Assembly (NCBI GenBank): GCA_003233115.1
Contig: QIKV01000057.1
Coordinates: 1-55,285, forward strand
Reading direction: 5' to 3'
Length of the DNA: 55,285 nucleotides
Origin: Oceanospirillales bacterium
Lineage (GTDB): Bacteria > Pseudomonadota > Gammaproteobacteria > Xanthomonadales > SZUA-36
Shown here piece after piece: positions 8,217 to 19,953 of this stretch. The notes below the pieces were generated by a model. The model ran no database searches and was not told where the DNA came from. It saw nothing but the letters and a program-made list of their open reading frames with translations. The position numbers and the translations under genes are program-made. Position 1 is the first letter of the stretch, and each line of letters starts with the position of its first letter.

Positions 8217-9650
8217 TTACAGGGCGGCGAAGCTTTTCATACAGATGGTGATCAGCGAACTGGAGAAAATGCCCAGCCCGAGAATCAACAGGCCGTTCAG
8301 GGTGATTGCCGCACTAAAGTCTACCGGGACCGTAATAGGAGTCTCATTCTCCGGTTCGTCAAAATACATGTACTTGATAACACGCAGGTAATAAAACGCG
8401 CCAATGACTGCAAATATGACCGCCACGATAGCCAACCACAGCAAGCCCGCATCAATGGCAGCCTTGATGACCAGCCACTTGGCAAAGAATCCGATCATGG
8501 GTGGTACCCCGGCCATGGAAAACATAACGATCCCCATGATGGCCGCATAAAACGGGTTGCGTTGGTTTAGGCCTTTGAAATCATCCAGGTGCTCTGCCTC
8601 GACTCCAGCCGAACTTAACATGATGACCATGCCAAACGCTGCTGTGGACATCAGGGCATAGACCATCACGTAGTACATCGATGCACCGAACCCGAAGGCA
8701 CTGCCTGGCAGCAAGCCCAACAGCACAAATCCCATATGTGAAATGGTGGAATACGCCAGCATTCGCTTGATGTTGGTTTGCATGATGGCAGCCAGGTTAC
8801 CCAGCACGATCGACAGCAACGCAAGCACCTGCAGCATGCCCTGCCAATGAATATGCAAATCACCCAGACCGGTTTGCAGCAAGCGGAATGCCATTGCAAA
8901 GGCCGCGAGCTTGGGTACTGAAGATATGAACAGGGTAACTGCCGCAGGGGCGCCTTCATACACATCGGGTATCCACATATGGAACGGTACCACGCCGAAT
9001 TTGAACGCAATCCCAACGACCACAAACACGAGGCCGAAAATCAACAAAATATCATGCTCACCCTGGCTGCTGATGGCTGCGGCAATCTCGTTGAGGCCAA
9101 GACTGCCGGTAGCACCATAGATCATCGACATGCCGTAAAGCAGCATTCCGGATGCTATCGATCCCAGCACGAAATACTTCATCGCTGCCTCTGACCCCCT
9201 GCTGGATTCACGGTTAAATGCAACCAGGGCGTAGACGGACAGTGAGATCAGTTCCAACCCAAGGTAGATCATGAGCAGGCTGTTGGCAGAAATCAGCAAC
9301 ATGACTCCCAGCAATGCAAACAGGCTCAGGGTATAAAAATCTGAGCGGAACATATTGAAGTTGCGCAGGTAAAACTTGGCATAGGTGAAAATCAGGCCAA
9401 GCGTGACAAAACTGAATACTTTCAGCACATCCCCCATGGGATCGCGGATAAAATGGCCGCTGAAAGCAGTCACGGACTGTGCGTCGCCAACGAGATAATC
9501 GCCACTCAAAGTAATGATGGCGGCAAAAATCAGGGTTAACATAGCCAGCATGTGAATGATTCCACGGCGTTCTTCGCGCAGAAACAGATCCACCAGCATG
9601 ATCACACAGGCCATCACAAGGACCCAGATTTCCGGATGAACTAGTAACAT
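8217..9650 (-). CDS. nuoN: NADH-quinone oxidoreductase subunit N
   Basis: Antiporter-like, proton-pumping membrane subunit of complex I. About 477 residues with roughly 14 hydrophobic helices; the conserved region KFGVVPFHMWIPDVYEGAP and the Lys-bearing helices of the Mrp-antiporter fold are visible. ATG at 9650 is chosen; a TTG at 9689 in the same frame would overlap nuoM and lacks a ribosome site. Last gene of the nuo operon, 16 bp after nuoM. Confidence 0.96.
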   Translation of the reverse strand: MLLVHPEIWVLVMACVIMLVDLFLREERRGIIHMLAMLTLIFAAIITLSGDYLVGDAQSVTAFSGHFIRDPMGDVLKVFSFVTLGLIFTYAKFYLRNFNMFRSDFYTLSLFALLGVMLLISANSLLMIYLGLELISLSVYALVAFNRESSRGSEAAMKYFVLGSIASGMLLYGMSMIYGATGSLGLNEIAAAISSQGEHDILLIFGLVFVVVGIAFKFGVVPFHMWIPDVYEGAPAAVTLFISSVPKLAAFAMAFRLLQTGLGDLHIHWQGMLQVLALLSIVLGNLAAIMQTNIKRMLAYSTISHMGFVLLGLLPGSAFGFGASMYYVMVYALMSTAAFGMVIMLSSAGVEAEHLDDFKGLNQRNPFYAAIMGIVMFSMAGVPPMIGFFAKWLVIKAAIDAGLLWLAIVAVIFAVIGAFYYLRVIKYMYFDEPENETPITVPVDFSAAITLNGLLILGLGIFSSSLITICMKSFAAL

Positions 9651-9666
9651 TTCAGCGCTGCCCTTG

Positions 9667-11193
9667 TCATATGATCTTCGATTGAACAATGTGGTGTAAC
9701 AGGTTATTTACAGAGGCCTGCAGAATATCCACCAGTGGTTGCGGCCATATCCCCAGAAGCAGGATGGCCACGGCCAGTGTTCCGAGAATAAAAGCCTCAC
9801 GGACATCGATGTCCTGAAGGTTCTGGACATCACTGTTGGCCACTGCCCCAAAAATGACACGCTTAACCATCCACAGGCTGTAAGCTGCACCCAGAATCAG
9901 GGTAAGCCCTGCCAGGAATGCAAACCAGAAATTGGCCTGGAACGACGACAGGATTATCATGAATTCGCCAACGAACCCGCTGGTTCCCGGCAGGCCTGAA
10001 TTGGCCATCATGAACAGCACGACAAAAAATGCGAACCACGGCATGGTATTGGCAACTCCGCCATAATCCTTGATCATGCGACTGTGCACCCGGTCATACA
10101 ATACGCCTGCTGCCAGGAACATTGCACCTGAGATAAATCCGTGCGAAATCATCTGCACTACCGCGCCTTCCACACCGAGTGCCGCCCCCGATACATCGCC
10201 GGTTTTACGGTAGATAGAAAAGGCAATAAACAGACCGAGGGTAACGAAACCCATATGGGATATTGATGAATAAGCAATCAGCTTCTTCATATCCTGCTGG
10301 GCCAGTGCCACAAAGCCGATATAGACAACTGCAATTAACGACAAACCAATTACCAGCCAGTCAAGCGCAGCAGAGGCGTCGGGGGTGATCGGCAAACTGA
10401 AGCGGATGAACCCGTAGCCACCGATTTTCAACATAATCGCTGCCAGGATGACCGAACCGCCTGCCGGTGCTTCTACATGTGCATCCGGCAACCACGTGTG
10501 TACCGGGAACATCGGAATCTTGACGGCAAAAGCTGCCAGAAAACCGAGAAATAACCACTTCTGTTCGGTGAAGCCCAACGGCAGGTCGTGCCAGACCAGA
10601 ATGTCCCAACTTCCCGATACGATATACAGGTAGATCAAACCGATAAGCATGAACACCGAACCGAGAAAGGTGTACAGAAAGAACTTTATCGTCGCGTAGA
10701 CCCGTCGCGGCCCGCCCCAGATCCCGATAATCAGGAACATCGGGATCAGCATGGCCTCAAAGAATATGTAGAACAACAAGCCATCAAGCGCGGAGAACAC
10801 ACCGATCATCAGGCCTTCCATGACCAGGAAAGCCGCCATGTACTGATTGACGTTCTTCTGGATCGAACGCCAGCCGGCCAGCACCACCAGCACGCCAAAA
10901 AACAGGGTCAGCAATATTAGCGGTGAAGAGAAGCCGTCGACACCCAGGTAATACTGGATGTTTAATATTTCTATCCACGGTCGGCGCTCGACGAACTGCA
11001 TGGCGGCGGTCGAGGTGTCAAACGAAAAGTACAGCGGCAAGCCGAGTGCGAACGTGGCAGCCGATATGACCAGGGCAAGGCCTTTGGCCATTGCCGGGCG
11101 CTGTGCACCGGCCGCCATCACGGCGATAGAACCGAGTATTGGCAGCCAGATCAATATACTGAGAAAAAACCCGTTCATCATTCCATTCATCAT
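9667..11193 (-). CDS. nuoM: NADH-quinone oxidoreductase subunit M
   Basis: Central antiporter-like proton-pumping subunit of complex I. About 508 residues, roughly 14 helices; family blocks FPVHTWLPDAHVEAPAGGSV and the Glu-bearing fifth helix FFEAMLIPMF are present. Several ATG codons occur close together at the N-terminus (11193, 11190, 11181, 11178). The first overlaps the nuoL stop in an ATGA arrangement and is used here; a start up to five codons later is equally possible. Confidence 0.95.
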   Translation of the reverse strand: MMNGMMNGFFLSILIWLPILGSIAVMAAGAQRPAMAKGLALVISAATFALGLPLYFSFDTSTAAMQFVERRPWIEILNIQYYLGVDGFSSPLILLTLFFGVLVVLAGWRSIQKNVNQYMAAFLVMEGLMIGVFSALDGLLFYIFFEAMLIPMFLIIGIWGGPRRVYATIKFFLYTFLGSVFMLIGLIYLYIVSGSWDILVWHDLPLGFTEQKWLFLGFLAAFAVKIPMFPVHTWLPDAHVEAPAGGSVILAAIMLKIGGYGFIRFSLPITPDASAALDWLVIGLSLIAVVYIGFVALAQQDMKKLIAYSSISHMGFVTLGLFIAFSIYRKTGDVSGAALGVEGAVVQMISHGFISGAMFLAAGVLYDRVHSRMIKDYGGVANTMPWFAFFVVLFMMANSGLPGTSGFVGEFMIILSSFQANFWFAFLAGLTLILGAAYSLWMVKRVIFGAVANSDVQNLQDIDVREAFILGTLAVAILLLGIWPQPLVDILQASVNNLLHHIVQSKII

Positions 11194-13196
11194 CCAGGGT
11201 TCATTGTTACCCACACCGCCAAAATGCCAATCAGGCCAATAATCATGACGAATGCATAGTCATACAGAAATCCGGTCTGCCAGCGGCGCACACGCGCTGC
11301 CACCCATTGAACTAACCGGGCCGTGCCGTCAACGATACCGGAGTCAATAATACCGGCATCCGCTTTGTGCCACAGGTTCCGGCCCAGCCTGACGCCTCCG
11401 CGCGCAAAAACTTTCTGGTAGAACTCGTCGAAGTAATACTTGTGGTCGAGCAGGCGATAAAAGAACGGCATCCGTCTGCGGATGGCATCGGCCAGCGCAG
11501 GCCGGAACAAATAAATCACTGTGGTCAATGCCAGGCCGGTGATCATCAGCCAGAAAGGCAGTGTGGATACCGCGTGCGTCGCCATGGCTGTCGCGCCCTG
11601 GAATTGTTCACCCAACCCTGCCAGTACATTGTTTTTGTCCAGCACCGTGATGGAATCATCCAGCCAGCCACCAAACAGTATGGGCTCAATCGTATACCAG
11701 CCAATAAACATGGAAGGTATGGCCAGCAGTATCAGTGGGATAGTAACCACCAGCGGTGATTCCTTTGGCGCGTGCGGCACGATGCCGTCGGGCGGGTGCT
11801 CACCGGCACCATGGTCCACCTCGAAGCGCTCTTTGCCATGGAAGGTGAGATACAGCAGCCTGAAACTGTAGATGGCCGTAATCAGCACACCGGTAACCAC
11901 CGCGAAATATGCAAATCCACTGCCCCAGCGGTTCGATTCTGCGACCGCTTCGATAATGGCATCCTTGGAATAAAAGCCTGAAAAGAATGGGAAACCAACC
12001 AATGCCAGCGTACCAACCCAGGCTGTAATCCAGGTCACGGGCATATGTTTCCTCAGTCCACCCATAAAACGCATATCCTGCTGATGATGCAGCGCAATGA
12101 TGACCGAACCGGCACCCAGGAACAGCAGCGCCTTGAAAAACGCGTGTGTCATCAGGTGAAAAATTGCCGCAGAGTATGCCGAAACACCCAAAGCCACTGT
12201 CATGTAGCCAAGCTGGGACAGGGTCGAATAGGCAATCACGCGTTTTACATCGTTCTGCACGATGCCAACCAGTCCCATAAACAGCGCCGTCACCGCACCA
12301 ATCAGCATGACAAAGCTCAAGGCTGCATCACTGAATTCGAACAGCGGCGACATTCTGGCCACCAGGAAGATACCAGCGGTTACCATCGTGGCAGCATGGA
12401 TCAGGGCAGAAATCGGTGTCGGGCCTTCCATTGAATCCGGCAGCCATACGTGCAGTGGCGCTTGTGCCGATTTACCCATGGCACCGATAAACAGGGCCAC
12501 ACTAATGAAGGTCAGCATATTCCATTCAATACCACCGGGAATGGTTATTGTCTGGTTGGCGACTGAGCCCGCCCGACTGAATACCTCGGCGTAATCCAGC
12601 GTGCCGAAAGTCAACAGGACGGCTGCAATACCCAGCAGGAAACCGAAGTCACCCACGCGGTTGACCAGGAATGCTTTCAGGTTGGCCTGAATGGCGGACT
12701 CCTTGTTGAACCAAAAGCCGATCAACAGGTAGGAAACCAGGCCCACGGCTTCCCAACCAAAGTACAGTTGCAGGAAGTTATTGGACATGACCAGCATCAA
12801 CATCGAGAAAGTAAACAGGGCGATGTAGCTGAAAAAGCGCTGGTAACCAGGGTCTTCCCGCATATAGCCGATGGTGTAAATGTGTACCATCAGTGAAACA
12901 AAGGTCACAACAGTCATCATCAAAGACGTCAGGTGATCCAGCAGGAAACCAATCTGGAAGCGCACCCCATCAGCAATCATCCACGTATAGATAGTGATAT
13001 TTACGGTCCCCAAGTCAGCGTATATCTGCTGATACAACACCCAGACCGACAGCGCGAATGAAAGGGCTACTCCAAGTATCGTAACCACATGCGAGCCGGT
13101 ACGGCCCACCTGGTTACGAAATAAACCGGCCAGTACCGCACCGGCCAGCGGCAGCAGCGGTATCAGTAAAAGCGTGGTTTGCAGCGACATGCTCAT
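11190..13196 (-). CDS. nuoL: NADH-quinone oxidoreductase subunit L
   Basis: Distal antiporter-like subunit of complex I. 668 residues: N-terminal helices with [19 protein letters not shown], the core [30 protein letters not shown] signature region (near 245-275), and a C-terminal part that includes the long lateral helix and a last membrane segment. ATG start at 13196 overlaps the nuoK stop by ATGA; an ATG two codons later has AAGGATGAG as ribosome site and is the alternative. Confidence 0.96.
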   Translation of the reverse strand: MSMSLQTTLLLIPLLPLAGAVLAGLFRNQVGRTGSHVVTILGVALSFALSVWVLYQQIYADLGTVNITIYTWMIADGVRFQIGFLLDHLTSLMMTVVTFVSLMVHIYTIGYMREDPGYQRFFSYIALFTFSMLMLVMSNNFLQLYFGWEAVGLVSYLLIGFWFNKESAIQANLKAFLVNRVGDFGFLLGIAAVLLTFGTLDYAEVFSRAGSVANQTITIPGGIEWNMLTFISVALFIGAMGKSAQAPLHVWLPDSMEGPTPISALIHAATMVTAGIFLVARMSPLFEFSDAALSFVMLIGAVTALFMGLVGIVQNDVKRVIAYSTLSQLGYMTVALGVSAYSAAIFHLMTHAFFKALLFLGAGSVIIALHHQQDMRFMGGLRKHMPVTWITAWVGTLALVGFPFFSGFYSKDAIIEAVAESNRWGSGFAYFAVVTGVLITAIYSFRLLYLTFHGKERFEVDHGAGEHPPDGIVPHAPKESPLVVTIPLILLAIPSMFIGWYTIEPILFGGWLDDSITVLDKNNVLAGLGEQFQGATAMATHAVSTLPFWLMITGLALTTVIYLFRPALADAIRRRMPFFYRLLDHKYYFDEFYQKVFARGGVRLGRNLWHKADAGIIDSGIVDGTARLVQWVAARVRRWQTGFLYDYAFVMIIGLIGILAVWVTMNPG

Positions 13197-13498
13197 CCTT
13201 TCAGGTCATCCATTTCGGCGACGTTAATGGTTTGCCGGTTACGAAACAGCACCACCAGGATGGCCAGGCCAATAGCAGCCTCCGCCGCCGCCACCGTCAG
13301 GATGAAGAATACGAACACCTGGCCATCAAGGTTGCCGCCAAAGCGTGAGAACGCAACGAAATTCATATTGACCGCCAACAACATCAGCTCAATACACATC
13401 AACAGGATGATGACGTTTTTGCGGTTGATAAATATTCCCGCAATACTGAGGCTGAACAGTATCGCGCCCAAGGTCAGAAAATGTGCCAGTGTCAGCAT
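13193..13498 (-). CDS. nuoK: NADH-quinone oxidoreductase subunit K
   Basis: Three-helix subunit of the proton path of complex I, 101 residues, the family's usual length. The conserved Glu in [13 protein letters not shown] (second helix) and the second membrane Glu region [11 protein letters not shown] are present. ATG at 13498 is chosen since GGGAGG lies nine bases upstream; a TTG three codons earlier is unlikely. Confidence 0.96.
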   Translation of the reverse strand: MLTLAHFLTLGAILFSLSIAGIFINRKNVIILLMCIELMLLAVNMNFVAFSRFGGNLDGQVFVFFILTVAAAEAAIGLAILVVLFRNRQTINVAEMDDLKG

Positions 13499-13503
13499 GC
13501 CGG

Positions 13504-14118
13504 TCAACCTCCCTGCGGCTTTTCTGATTTCATTTTAACCAGCCGGACACTCTCATCCCGGCGGGCCCTGACCTGCTTGGCAGGGTCCTGCTTTCTTACG
13601 CCTGGCCGATGTCGCAGGCTCAAAGCGATGGCCGCGATAATCGCCACCAGCAGGATCACTCCGGCAACTTCAAACGGTAGCAGGTAATTGGTGTACAGCA
13701 GTTCCCCCAGTGCCCGGGTATTGCTGTAACCCGCAGGATGCGGTGCCGGTACAGGGAAGGCGTCCGCACCAAACCGTCCTTTGCTCAAAATGACCATCAG
13801 CAACTCGGTGGCCATCGTTGCCGCCACCAGCAACGCCACCGGCAGGTAACGGATAAACCCTTCTTTCAATGGATCAATGTTGACATCCAGCATCATGACA
13901 ACAAACAGGAACAGCACCATTACTGCGCCCACGTACACCAACACCAGCACGATGGCGAGGAATTCTGCTTCCAGTAATATCCAGATAGCGGCCGCGCTGA
14001 AAAAGGTCAGCACCAGGAACAGCACCGCATAAACCGGGTTGCGCACTGAAATTACCATGCCGGCCGCCAACACCGCCACCAGTGAAAAAGCATAAAAAAC
14101 AAGTTCCTGGACAATCAT
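13504..14118 (-). CDS. nuoJ: NADH-quinone oxidoreductase subunit J
   Basis: Membrane subunit carrying the pi-bulge helix that couples quinone reduction to pumping. 204 residues with five predicted helices; [19 protein letters not shown] is the conserved third helix. A basic, Arg/Lys-rich C-terminal tail (about 170-204) is longer than in many homologues. ATG start overlaps the nuoI stop (ATGA). Confidence 0.95.
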   Translation of the reverse strand: MIVQELVFYAFSLVAVLAAGMVISVRNPVYAVLFLVLTFFSAAAIWILLEAEFLAIVLVLVYVGAVMVLFLFVVMMLDVNIDPLKEGFIRYLPVALLVAATMATELLMVILSKGRFGADAFPVPAPHPAGYSNTRALGELLYTNYLLPFEVAGVILLVAIIAAIALSLRHRPGVRKQDPAKQVRARRDESVRLVKMKSEKPQGG

Positions 14119-14603
14119 CGGTAAGCCGCATCCTTGTTTCGGTTTTCTGCAATCTCGGCTTCAAAACGATCACCGATGGCCAGCAATTTATCCTTGGTCA
14201 TGATGCTCTCAGCCCGGTTCTCAAAGTGATATTCAAGAAACCCGGTCTCTACAATGGAATCCACTGGACAGGACTCTTCGCAAAAGCCACAGAAAATACA
14301 TTTGAATAAGTCAATCTCATACCGCGTGGTACGACGACTGCCGTCATCGCGCCGGGTAGATTCGATGGTGATCGCCAATGCCGGACACACTGCCTCGCAC
14401 AACTTGCAGGCAATGCAGCGCTCTTCGCCGTTGGGATAGCGGCGCAAGGCATGCAAACCACGGAAACGGGGAGACTTGGGCGTTTTTTCTTCCGGGTAAT
14501 TGATCGTGAATTTCGGGCGGAAAAAATAGCGCATGGTGACGCCCAGGCCCGCCATCAGTTCAAGTAACATCAGGCTGCGGAAATATTCGATGATCCGTTT
14601 CAT
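14115..14603 (-). CDS. nuoI: NADH-quinone oxidoreductase subunit I
   Basis: Peripheral-arm ferredoxin subunit carrying clusters N6a and N6b. 162 residues with two 4Fe-4S motifs, C63xxC66xxC69xxxC73P and C102xxC105xxC108xxxC112P, both complete. An N-terminal amphipathic helix ([20 protein letters not shown]) fits membrane docking. ATG at 14603, 2 bp after nuoH. Confidence 0.97.
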   Translation of the reverse strand: MKRIIEYFRSLMLLELMAGLGVTMRYFFRPKFTINYPEEKTPKSPRFRGLHALRRYPNGEERCIACKLCEAVCPALAITIESTRRDDGSRRTTRYEIDLFKCIFCGFCEESCPVDSIVETGFLEYHFENRAESIMTKDKLLAIGDRFEAEIAENRNKDAAYR

Positions 14604-14605
14604 GA

Positions 14606-15631
14606 TCAGCTACCCCTTACCACGATGCCGAGCAAGGTCATCAAAGCTGCAACCAGCACCCAAACCAGCGTGATCGGAATAAAAACTTTCCATCCCAGGC
14701 GCATAATCTGGTCATAACGGTAGCGGGGAAATGTTGCCCGATACCACAAGAACAAGAACATAAATACAACAGTTTTAGCCAGGAACCAGAAAATACTACC
14801 CTCGCCCAACAGTGTGTCACCTAATATCGGCATGCCCTGGAAGGGTGACAACCAGCCACCGGCAAACAGGATGGCCGAGAGGCCGGAAATCAGGATCATG
14901 TTGGCGTATTCGGCCAGAAAGAACACCGCGAACGCAGAACCGGAATACTCCACGTGAAAGCCGGCAACGATTTCCGACTCACCTTCGGCCATGTCAAACG
15001 GCGCGCGGTTGGTCTCAGCCAGCCCTGAGATCAGGTAGATCACAAACAGCGGAAACAACGGCAGCCAGTACCAGTCAAATATACCGCCTTGCTGGGCCAG
15101 TACAATCTGACGAAGATTAAGCGTGCCTGAGAGGATCAACACCCCCACCAGTGAGAAACCCATGGCAATTTCATAGGAAACCGATTGTGCGCAGGAGCGC
15201 ATCGCCCCCAGCAGTGCGTACTTGGAGTTGGATGCCCAACCGGCAATGATGGTGCCGTATACACCCAACGACGTCAGTGCCAGTACGTATAACAGCCCGG
15301 CGTCAACATCGGCCAATACCATGAAGTCATTGAAAGGTATTACTGCCCAGGCCGCCAGTGCCGGTGCCATCGCAATAACAGGGGCCAGTACGAACAGGAA
15401 ACGGTTGGCGTTGGTCGGCAGGATTATCTCTTTTAAAAGCAGCTTTAGTACATCGGCAAACGGCTGTATCAGCCCCAGCGGCCCAACACGATTCGGACCA
15501 ATGCGAACTTGCATAGCGGCAATGACCTTACGCTCAAAATAGGTATAAAAAGCCACCGCGATAATTAACGGAAGAACGATCGCAAGAATCTTGATCAGCG
15601 TCCACAACACATACAACAATGCGTCAAGCAT
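14606..15631 (-). CDS. nuoH: NADH-quinone oxidoreductase subunit H
   Basis: Membrane subunit forming the quinone tunnel. 341 residues, eight or more helices; [22 protein letters not shown] is cut here to its core RIGPNRVGP and the loop [20 protein letters not shown] is present with its acidic residues. ATG at 15631 is preceded by GGAGG and overlaps the nuoG stop (TGATG). A longer frame to 15706 lies inside nuoG and is not used. Confidence 0.96.
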   Translation of the reverse strand: MLDALLYVLWTLIKILAIVLPLIIAVAFYTYFERKVIAAMQVRIGPNRVGPLGLIQPFADVLKLLLKEIILPTNANRFLFVLAPVIAMAPALAAWAVIPFNDFMVLADVDAGLLYVLALTSLGVYGTIIAGWASNSKYALLGAMRSCAQSVSYEIAMGFSLVGVLILSGTLNLRQIVLAQQGGIFDWYWLPLFPLFVIYLISGLAETNRAPFDMAEGESEIVAGFHVEYSGSAFAVFFLAEYANMILISGLSAILFAGGWLSPFQGMPILGDTLLGEGSIFWFLAKTVVFMFLFLWYRATFPRYRYDQIMRLGWKVFIPITLVWVLVAALMTLLGIVVRGS

Positions 15632-18111
15632 CAGCCCGCCTCCACGCTGATGGGTCCAAAACTGTCTCCCAGGCCGCTGGCGGCCCCGGTCGCACTTTTG
15701 AGCCACACTGCCCCGACAGGCAGTTCACTACAGATACGCACCGGCAATGTGACACGTGCCTCCCCCTGGCCAACGCTTGCCTGCCCGCCTTCCGCCAGCG
15801 CAAGGCGACCGGCGTCCTGGGGATTCAGACCAACAAAATCATTTTGTGCGGGTGACGTTTGCTGCAAAAATTCTGAACGCCTGCATAGCGCATCAACAGA
15901 ATACATGGCCACTTCCCCCACTCGGTACAGGCCGTCAACCCTGTCTGGCGTAGCCAGGTCAGCTTTACCCGGTTCGGCTGGTGCCGCTGAAGCGGTAGTA
16001 TTACCAATTTCTGCGAGCATTTCCTCCCGCACTGCAGCCAGGTCTACCTGGTCAAAACCGTCCAACTCAAGCTCAGCACCCAGCCGGCGCAGGATCTTCC
16101 AACCCGGTTTTGCCTGGCCCGAGACCTGCCCTGCCGGGGCTACTTCGAATGATTGTCCGTCCAGTGAATAGAACAGGCCCTCTGACTCGGCCGCCGGTGC
16201 CAGCGGCAATAGTATATCCGCACAGGCTTGCAGGCCTTCGCCAGCAAATGCGGTCACGGCCACGACATGATCTGCTGATGACAATGCAGCCCTGGCCAGC
16301 GCCGGATTGGCCAAATCAAATTCCGGTTCGCAATCCCATAACAGGTAGCCTTTAACCGGTGCGGCCAGCATTGCGCGGACACCAAGGCCCTCATCTGCCG
16401 CGCTGCCCCCCGGTCCCTGCCCCGGTAAGGCGCCCGCCAGCGCAGCACCGGTCGCGTTGCCGCCATCGCTGACCCGATTCAGCGCGGCTCCGGTTGCAGT
16501 CGCAATCCACCTGGACAGACAACGTAACCAGGCAGCCTGACTATGCGCCAGGGCGGTCTGGCCCAGCAATAGCATCTTGGTGCCTTCACCGGTTAGTAAT
16601 TCAGCGATTGCCCTATGCTCTTTGCGAAATTCTTGCTCTTTGCGAAATTCTTGCTCTTTGCAAAATTCTTGCTTTTTGCGAGATTCTTCCCGACCTGTTG
16701 CACCTGACCGGGCGCTGTCGGGCGGGGCTGACAAGAACCCGGGTAACGCATGGCCAGTCAGGCTGGAAATCTCCCTGGCAACCGCAATCAGCTCCGACAC
16801 CATATTCTGCGGTGCAGTAATCACTGCATTGGTCAGATCGAAAGTGAAACTCCAATCCACCGGGTTAACAGCGTTGATCTTCGCGCCGTTGCGCCAGGCT
16901 TTGCGCACACGCTGGCCTAATATAGGTGCCTCAAAGCGGATATTGCTACCCACCAGCAGGAGCACATCCGTGCTGTCGATGGCCGCCATCGGCGTTTCAA
17001 AAGCCGGGCTCTGGATGCGCACATTGTCATCGCTGAAATCCTGTTGCCGTAAACGATGGTCGATATTCTGGCAATCGAGCGCACGCGCCAGCCGTTGTGC
17101 CAGATAGTATTCCTCGGTTGCAACGCCTGCAGACATCAAAACACCCAGTTGCTCGCCACCGTGGCCGGAAACGGTGTCACGCAGGGCTTTAACGGCCGCA
17201 CGGATACCTTCGTCCCAGGAAACATTCTGCCACTCGCCATCCACCTTGATCATCGGCTCGAGCACCCGGTCTTCGGCATTCAAGCCGAAATGGGAATAGC
17301 GGTCGCGGTCTGACAACCAGGTTTCGTTGGTCGTGTCACACGCCTTTGGAACAGCCCGTAAAACGCGCCCGCGGCGGGTGTGGTACCACAAATTGGAACC
17401 CACTCCGTCGTGCACTGCCACGGATGGCCTGGCCATCAATTCCCAGGCGCGGGCCGAATAGCGGAATGGCTTGTTGGTCAATGCACCGACCGGACACAGG
17501 TCAATAACATTACCGGACAATTCTGAATCTACGCCCTGCAGGAGGCTGGTACCGATGAATGAGCGGTCGCCACGGCCAAACATGCCCAATTCAAAGGTGC
17601 CGGCAATTTCATCCAGAAAGCGTATACAGCGCGTGCATTGAATACAGCGGGTCAGGTCGGTTTGTATCAACGGACCGATATCGTGGTCGCTAACGACACG
17701 TTTGCGCTCAACAAAGCGTGAAACGGAGCGGCCATAGCCCATGGCCTGATCCTGTAGTTCGCATTCACCACCCTGATCACAAATTGGACAATCCAGCGGG
17801 TGGTTGATCAACAGGAATTCCATCACGCCATGCTGCGCATCGATTGCACGGCGTGAATGGGTATAGACCTTCATGCCATCCATCACCGGTGTGGCACAGG
17901 CAGGCATGGGTTTGGGGGCTTTTTCAACATCCACCAGGCACATGCGGCAATTGGCCGCAATACTCAGTTTACTGTGGTAGCAAAACCGCGGGACACTGAT
18001 CCCGGCTTTATCCGTTGCCTCGATAATCATTGAGCCTTTGGGCACCTTCAGGGCCATGCCATTAACTTCAATGCTCACCATATCAGTGCTTTTGGCGGGC
18101 TGCGTGCTCAT
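15631..18111 (-). CDS. nuoG: NADH-quinone oxidoreductase subunit G
   Basis: Large Fe-S subunit of the peripheral arm. 826 residues. N-terminal [2Fe-2S] domain with C44, C55, C58 and C72; then the His-Cys cluster motif [18 protein letters not shown]; then the 4Fe-4S motif [10 protein letters not shown] with a later DLCPVGALT; then a molybdopterin-oxidoreductase-like domain without molybdenum ligands. Residues about 474-497 are a charged hexapeptide repeat (EQEFRK-type) encoded by 18-bp tandem repeats and not part of the family fold. ATG start overlaps the nuoF stop (ATGA). Confidence 0.96.
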   Translation of the reverse strand: MSTQPAKSTDMVSIEVNGMALKVPKGSMIIEATDKAGISVPRFCYHSKLSIAANCRMCLVDVEKAPKPMPACATPVMDGMKVYTHSRRAIDAQHGVMEFLLINHPLDCPICDQGGECELQDQAMGYGRSVSRFVERKRVVSDHDIGPLIQTDLTRCIQCTRCIRFLDEIAGTFELGMFGRGDRSFIGTSLLQGVDSELSGNVIDLCPVGALTNKPFRYSARAWELMARPSVAVHDGVGSNLWYHTRRGRVLRAVPKACDTTNETWLSDRDRYSHFGLNAEDRVLEPMIKVDGEWQNVSWDEGIRAAVKALRDTVSGHGGEQLGVLMSAGVATEEYYLAQRLARALDCQNIDHRLRQQDFSDDNVRIQSPAFETPMAAIDSTDVLLLVGSNIRFEAPILGQRVRKAWRNGAKINAVNPVDWSFTFDLTNAVITAPQNMVSELIAVAREISSLTGHALPGFLSAPPDSARSGATGREESRKKQEFCKEQEFRKEQEFRKEHRAIAELLTGEGTKMLLLGQTALAHSQAAWLRCLSRWIATATGAALNRVSDGGNATGAALAGALPGQGPGGSAADEGLGVRAMLAAPVKGYLLWDCEPEFDLANPALARAALSSADHVVAVTAFAGEGLQACADILLPLAPAAESEGLFYSLDGQSFEVAPAGQVSGQAKPGWKILRRLGAELELDGFDQVDLAAVREEMLAEIGNTTASAAPAEPGKADLATPDRVDGLYRVGEVAMYSVDALCRRSEFLQQTSPAQNDFVGLNPQDAGRLALAEGGQASVGQGEARVTLPVRICSELPVGAVWLKSATGAASGLGDSFGPISVEAG
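16621..16692. repeat. 18-bp tandem repeat inside nuoG
   Basis: Four copies start at 16621, 16639, 16657 and 16675; the unit is TTTGCGAAATTCTTGCTC, the first two are identical and the others diverge by one to a few bases. The minus-strand translation is a repeated KEQEFR hexapeptide. The frame is kept. Confidence 0.88.
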
Positions 18112-19403
18112 GCAGCTTTCCCCTTTTTACCACCAGCCATTGAGTGGCCGTGCTCGATGTAGTATTCAAATTCGTTCCTGAACTGGCGCAGGAAGCCCTG
18201 CACGGGCCAGGCGGCGGCCTCGCCAAAAGCACAAATGGTATGACCTTCGATTTGCCCGGCGGCTGACTTCAGCAATTCCAGATCCTCAATTCTGCCGTTG
18301 CCGTCAACGATTCGCTGTAACACGCGATGCATCCAGCCGGTACCCTCGCGGCAGGGCGTGCACTGGCCGCAGGACTCCATGTGATAGAAGCGCGCAATGC
18401 GCGTACATGCCTTGACCATGCAGGTTGTTTCGTCCATGACGATCACCGCACCGGATCCAAGGCCGGAACCGGCCTTGCCCAGCGCGTCGTAATCCATGGT
18501 CATGGCCATCATCACATCGGCGGGCAACACCGGCATGGAGGAACCACCTGGAATCACTCCCTTTAAAGCATTGCCGTTACGCACACCGCCAGCCATTGCC
18601 AGCAATTCACTGAACGGTGTTCCCAGCGGCACTTCATAATTGCCGGGCCTGTTCACGTGCCCGGAAACCGAGAACACCTTGGGGCCGCCGTTGTTGGGCT
18701 TGCCGATATTCAGAAACCACTCACCACCGTTGCGCATGATATGCGGCACCGAGGCCAGTGTTTCGGTGTTATTGATGGTTGAGGGCTTGCCGTACAGGCC
18801 GTAATTGGCCGGAAAAGGCGGTTTGAAGCGCGGTTGGCCTTTTTTGCCTTCCAGAGACTCCATCAGGGCTGTTTCTTCACCGCAAATATAAGCGCCGGCA
18901 CCCAAAATCGCATAGATATCCATATCTACACCGCTGCCCAATATGTTTTTACCCAGCAAGCCGTCCGTATAGGCTTCTATGAGTGCAGCCTCGAACCGTT
19001 CAAACGGCTCATGGTGGAACTCGCCGCGGAGGTAGTTATAGCCCACCGTGGCACCCATCGCATAGGCAGCGATGGCCATGCCTTCAATCACTGCATGGGG
19101 GTTGAATCTGAGGATATCGCGGTCATGACAGGTGCCAGGCTCTGATTCATCCGAATTACACAGAAGGTATTTTTGCACAGGTGCGGAACGTGGCATAAAG
19201 CTCCACTTCAACCCGGTCGGGAAACCCGCACCGCCACGGCCACGCAAGGCCGAAAGCTTGAGGTTGTCAATGATCTCCACAGGGTCGGTTTTTTCGGCCA
19301 GGATTTTTCTCCATGCCTGGTAGCCGTCGATAGCAAGATAGGTGTCCATTGCCCACGGCTGCTCAGCATCAAGCGTAGTAAAAACAACGTTATGGCCGCT
19401 CAT
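18108..19403 (-). CDS. nuoF: NADH-quinone oxidoreductase subunit F (NADH/FMN binding)
   Basis: Site of NADH oxidation; binds FMN and cluster N3. 431 residues: glycine-rich NADH/FMN loop [13 protein letters not shown] near 55-67, [19 protein letters not shown] near 168-186, and the 4Fe-4S ligands [13 protein letters not shown] plus the distant [13 protein letters not shown] at 19403, 34 bp after nuoE. Confidence 0.97.
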   Translation of the reverse strand: MSGHNVVFTTLDAEQPWAMDTYLAIDGYQAWRKILAEKTDPVEIIDNLKLSALRGRGGAGFPTGLKWSFMPRSAPVQKYLLCNSDESEPGTCHDRDILRFNPHAVIEGMAIAAYAMGATVGYNYLRGEFHHEPFERFEAALIEAYTDGLLGKNILGSGVDMDIYAILGAGAYICGEETALMESLEGKKGQPRFKPPFPANYGLYGKPSTINNTETLASVPHIMRNGGEWFLNIGKPNNGGPKVFSVSGHVNRPGNYEVPLGTPFSELLAMAGGVRNGNALKGVIPGGSSMPVLPADVMMAMTMDYDALGKAGSGLGSGAVIVMDETTCMVKACTRIARFYHMESCGQCTPCREGTGWMHRVLQRIVDGNGRIEDLELLKSAAGQIEGHTICAFGEAAAWPVQGFLRQFRNEFEYYIEHGHSMAGGKKGKAA

Positions 19404-19437
19404 GGCTGCCCTCCCTCAATCGTGCCTTGAGTGAGCA

Positions 19438-19953
19438 TTAGTCCAGTCCATCCAGTATTTCATCGACCTTGGCCGTGTCGAGTTTCTCATGGTAATGACC
19501 GTCGACCACCATCATCGGCGCACCACAACACGCCGCCAGACATTCTTCCTCAACAATCAGGGTTATGCGCTGGTCTGCAGTGGTTTCACCCATGCTTATG
19601 CCGAGTTTGTTTTCCACGTGACTGACGATATCTTCCGCACCATTGAGCCAGCAGGAGATATTGGTGCAGATATTGACCTTGTGTTTGCCCACGGGTTTGG
19701 TGTCAATCATGGAGTAGAAACTGGCGATTTCATACGCCCAGACCGGCGGCAGGTCAAGGTAGTCTGCAACGGCTTCAATCAGGTCGTTGTTGATCCAGCC
19801 ACCATTCTGGCCCTGGGCTGCAATGAGCGCCTGGATCAACGCCGAACGCTTGTGTTGCGGTGGAAATTTCGCCACCCAGTGGTCAATTTTTATACGGGTT
19901 TCTTCATTGAGAAGCGCGCGTTTTCCGGCAATGAATTCGGCTCTGTGGCTCAT
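19438..19953 (-). CDS. nuoE: NADH-quinone oxidoreductase subunit E
   Basis: Thioredoxin-fold subunit with [2Fe-2S] cluster N1a beside NuoF. 171 residues; the four ligands are in CTNISC (C-x4-C) and CLAAC (C-x3-C). ATG overlaps the nuoD stop by one base (TGATG). Confidence 0.97.
   Translation of the reverse strand: MSHRAEFIAGKRALLNEETRIKIDHWVAKFPPQHKRSALIQALIAAQGQNGGWINNDLIEAVADYLDLPPVWAYEIASFYSMIDTKPVGKHKVNICTNISCWLNGAEDIVSHVENKLGISMGETTADQRITLIVEEECLAACCGAPMMVVDGHYHEKLDTAKVDEILDGLD

Noticed and set aside
15632-15706. Longer NuoH start inside nuoG
   Set aside because: The extra 25 residues lie in nuoG and ATG 15631 has a GGAGG site and the family N-terminus.
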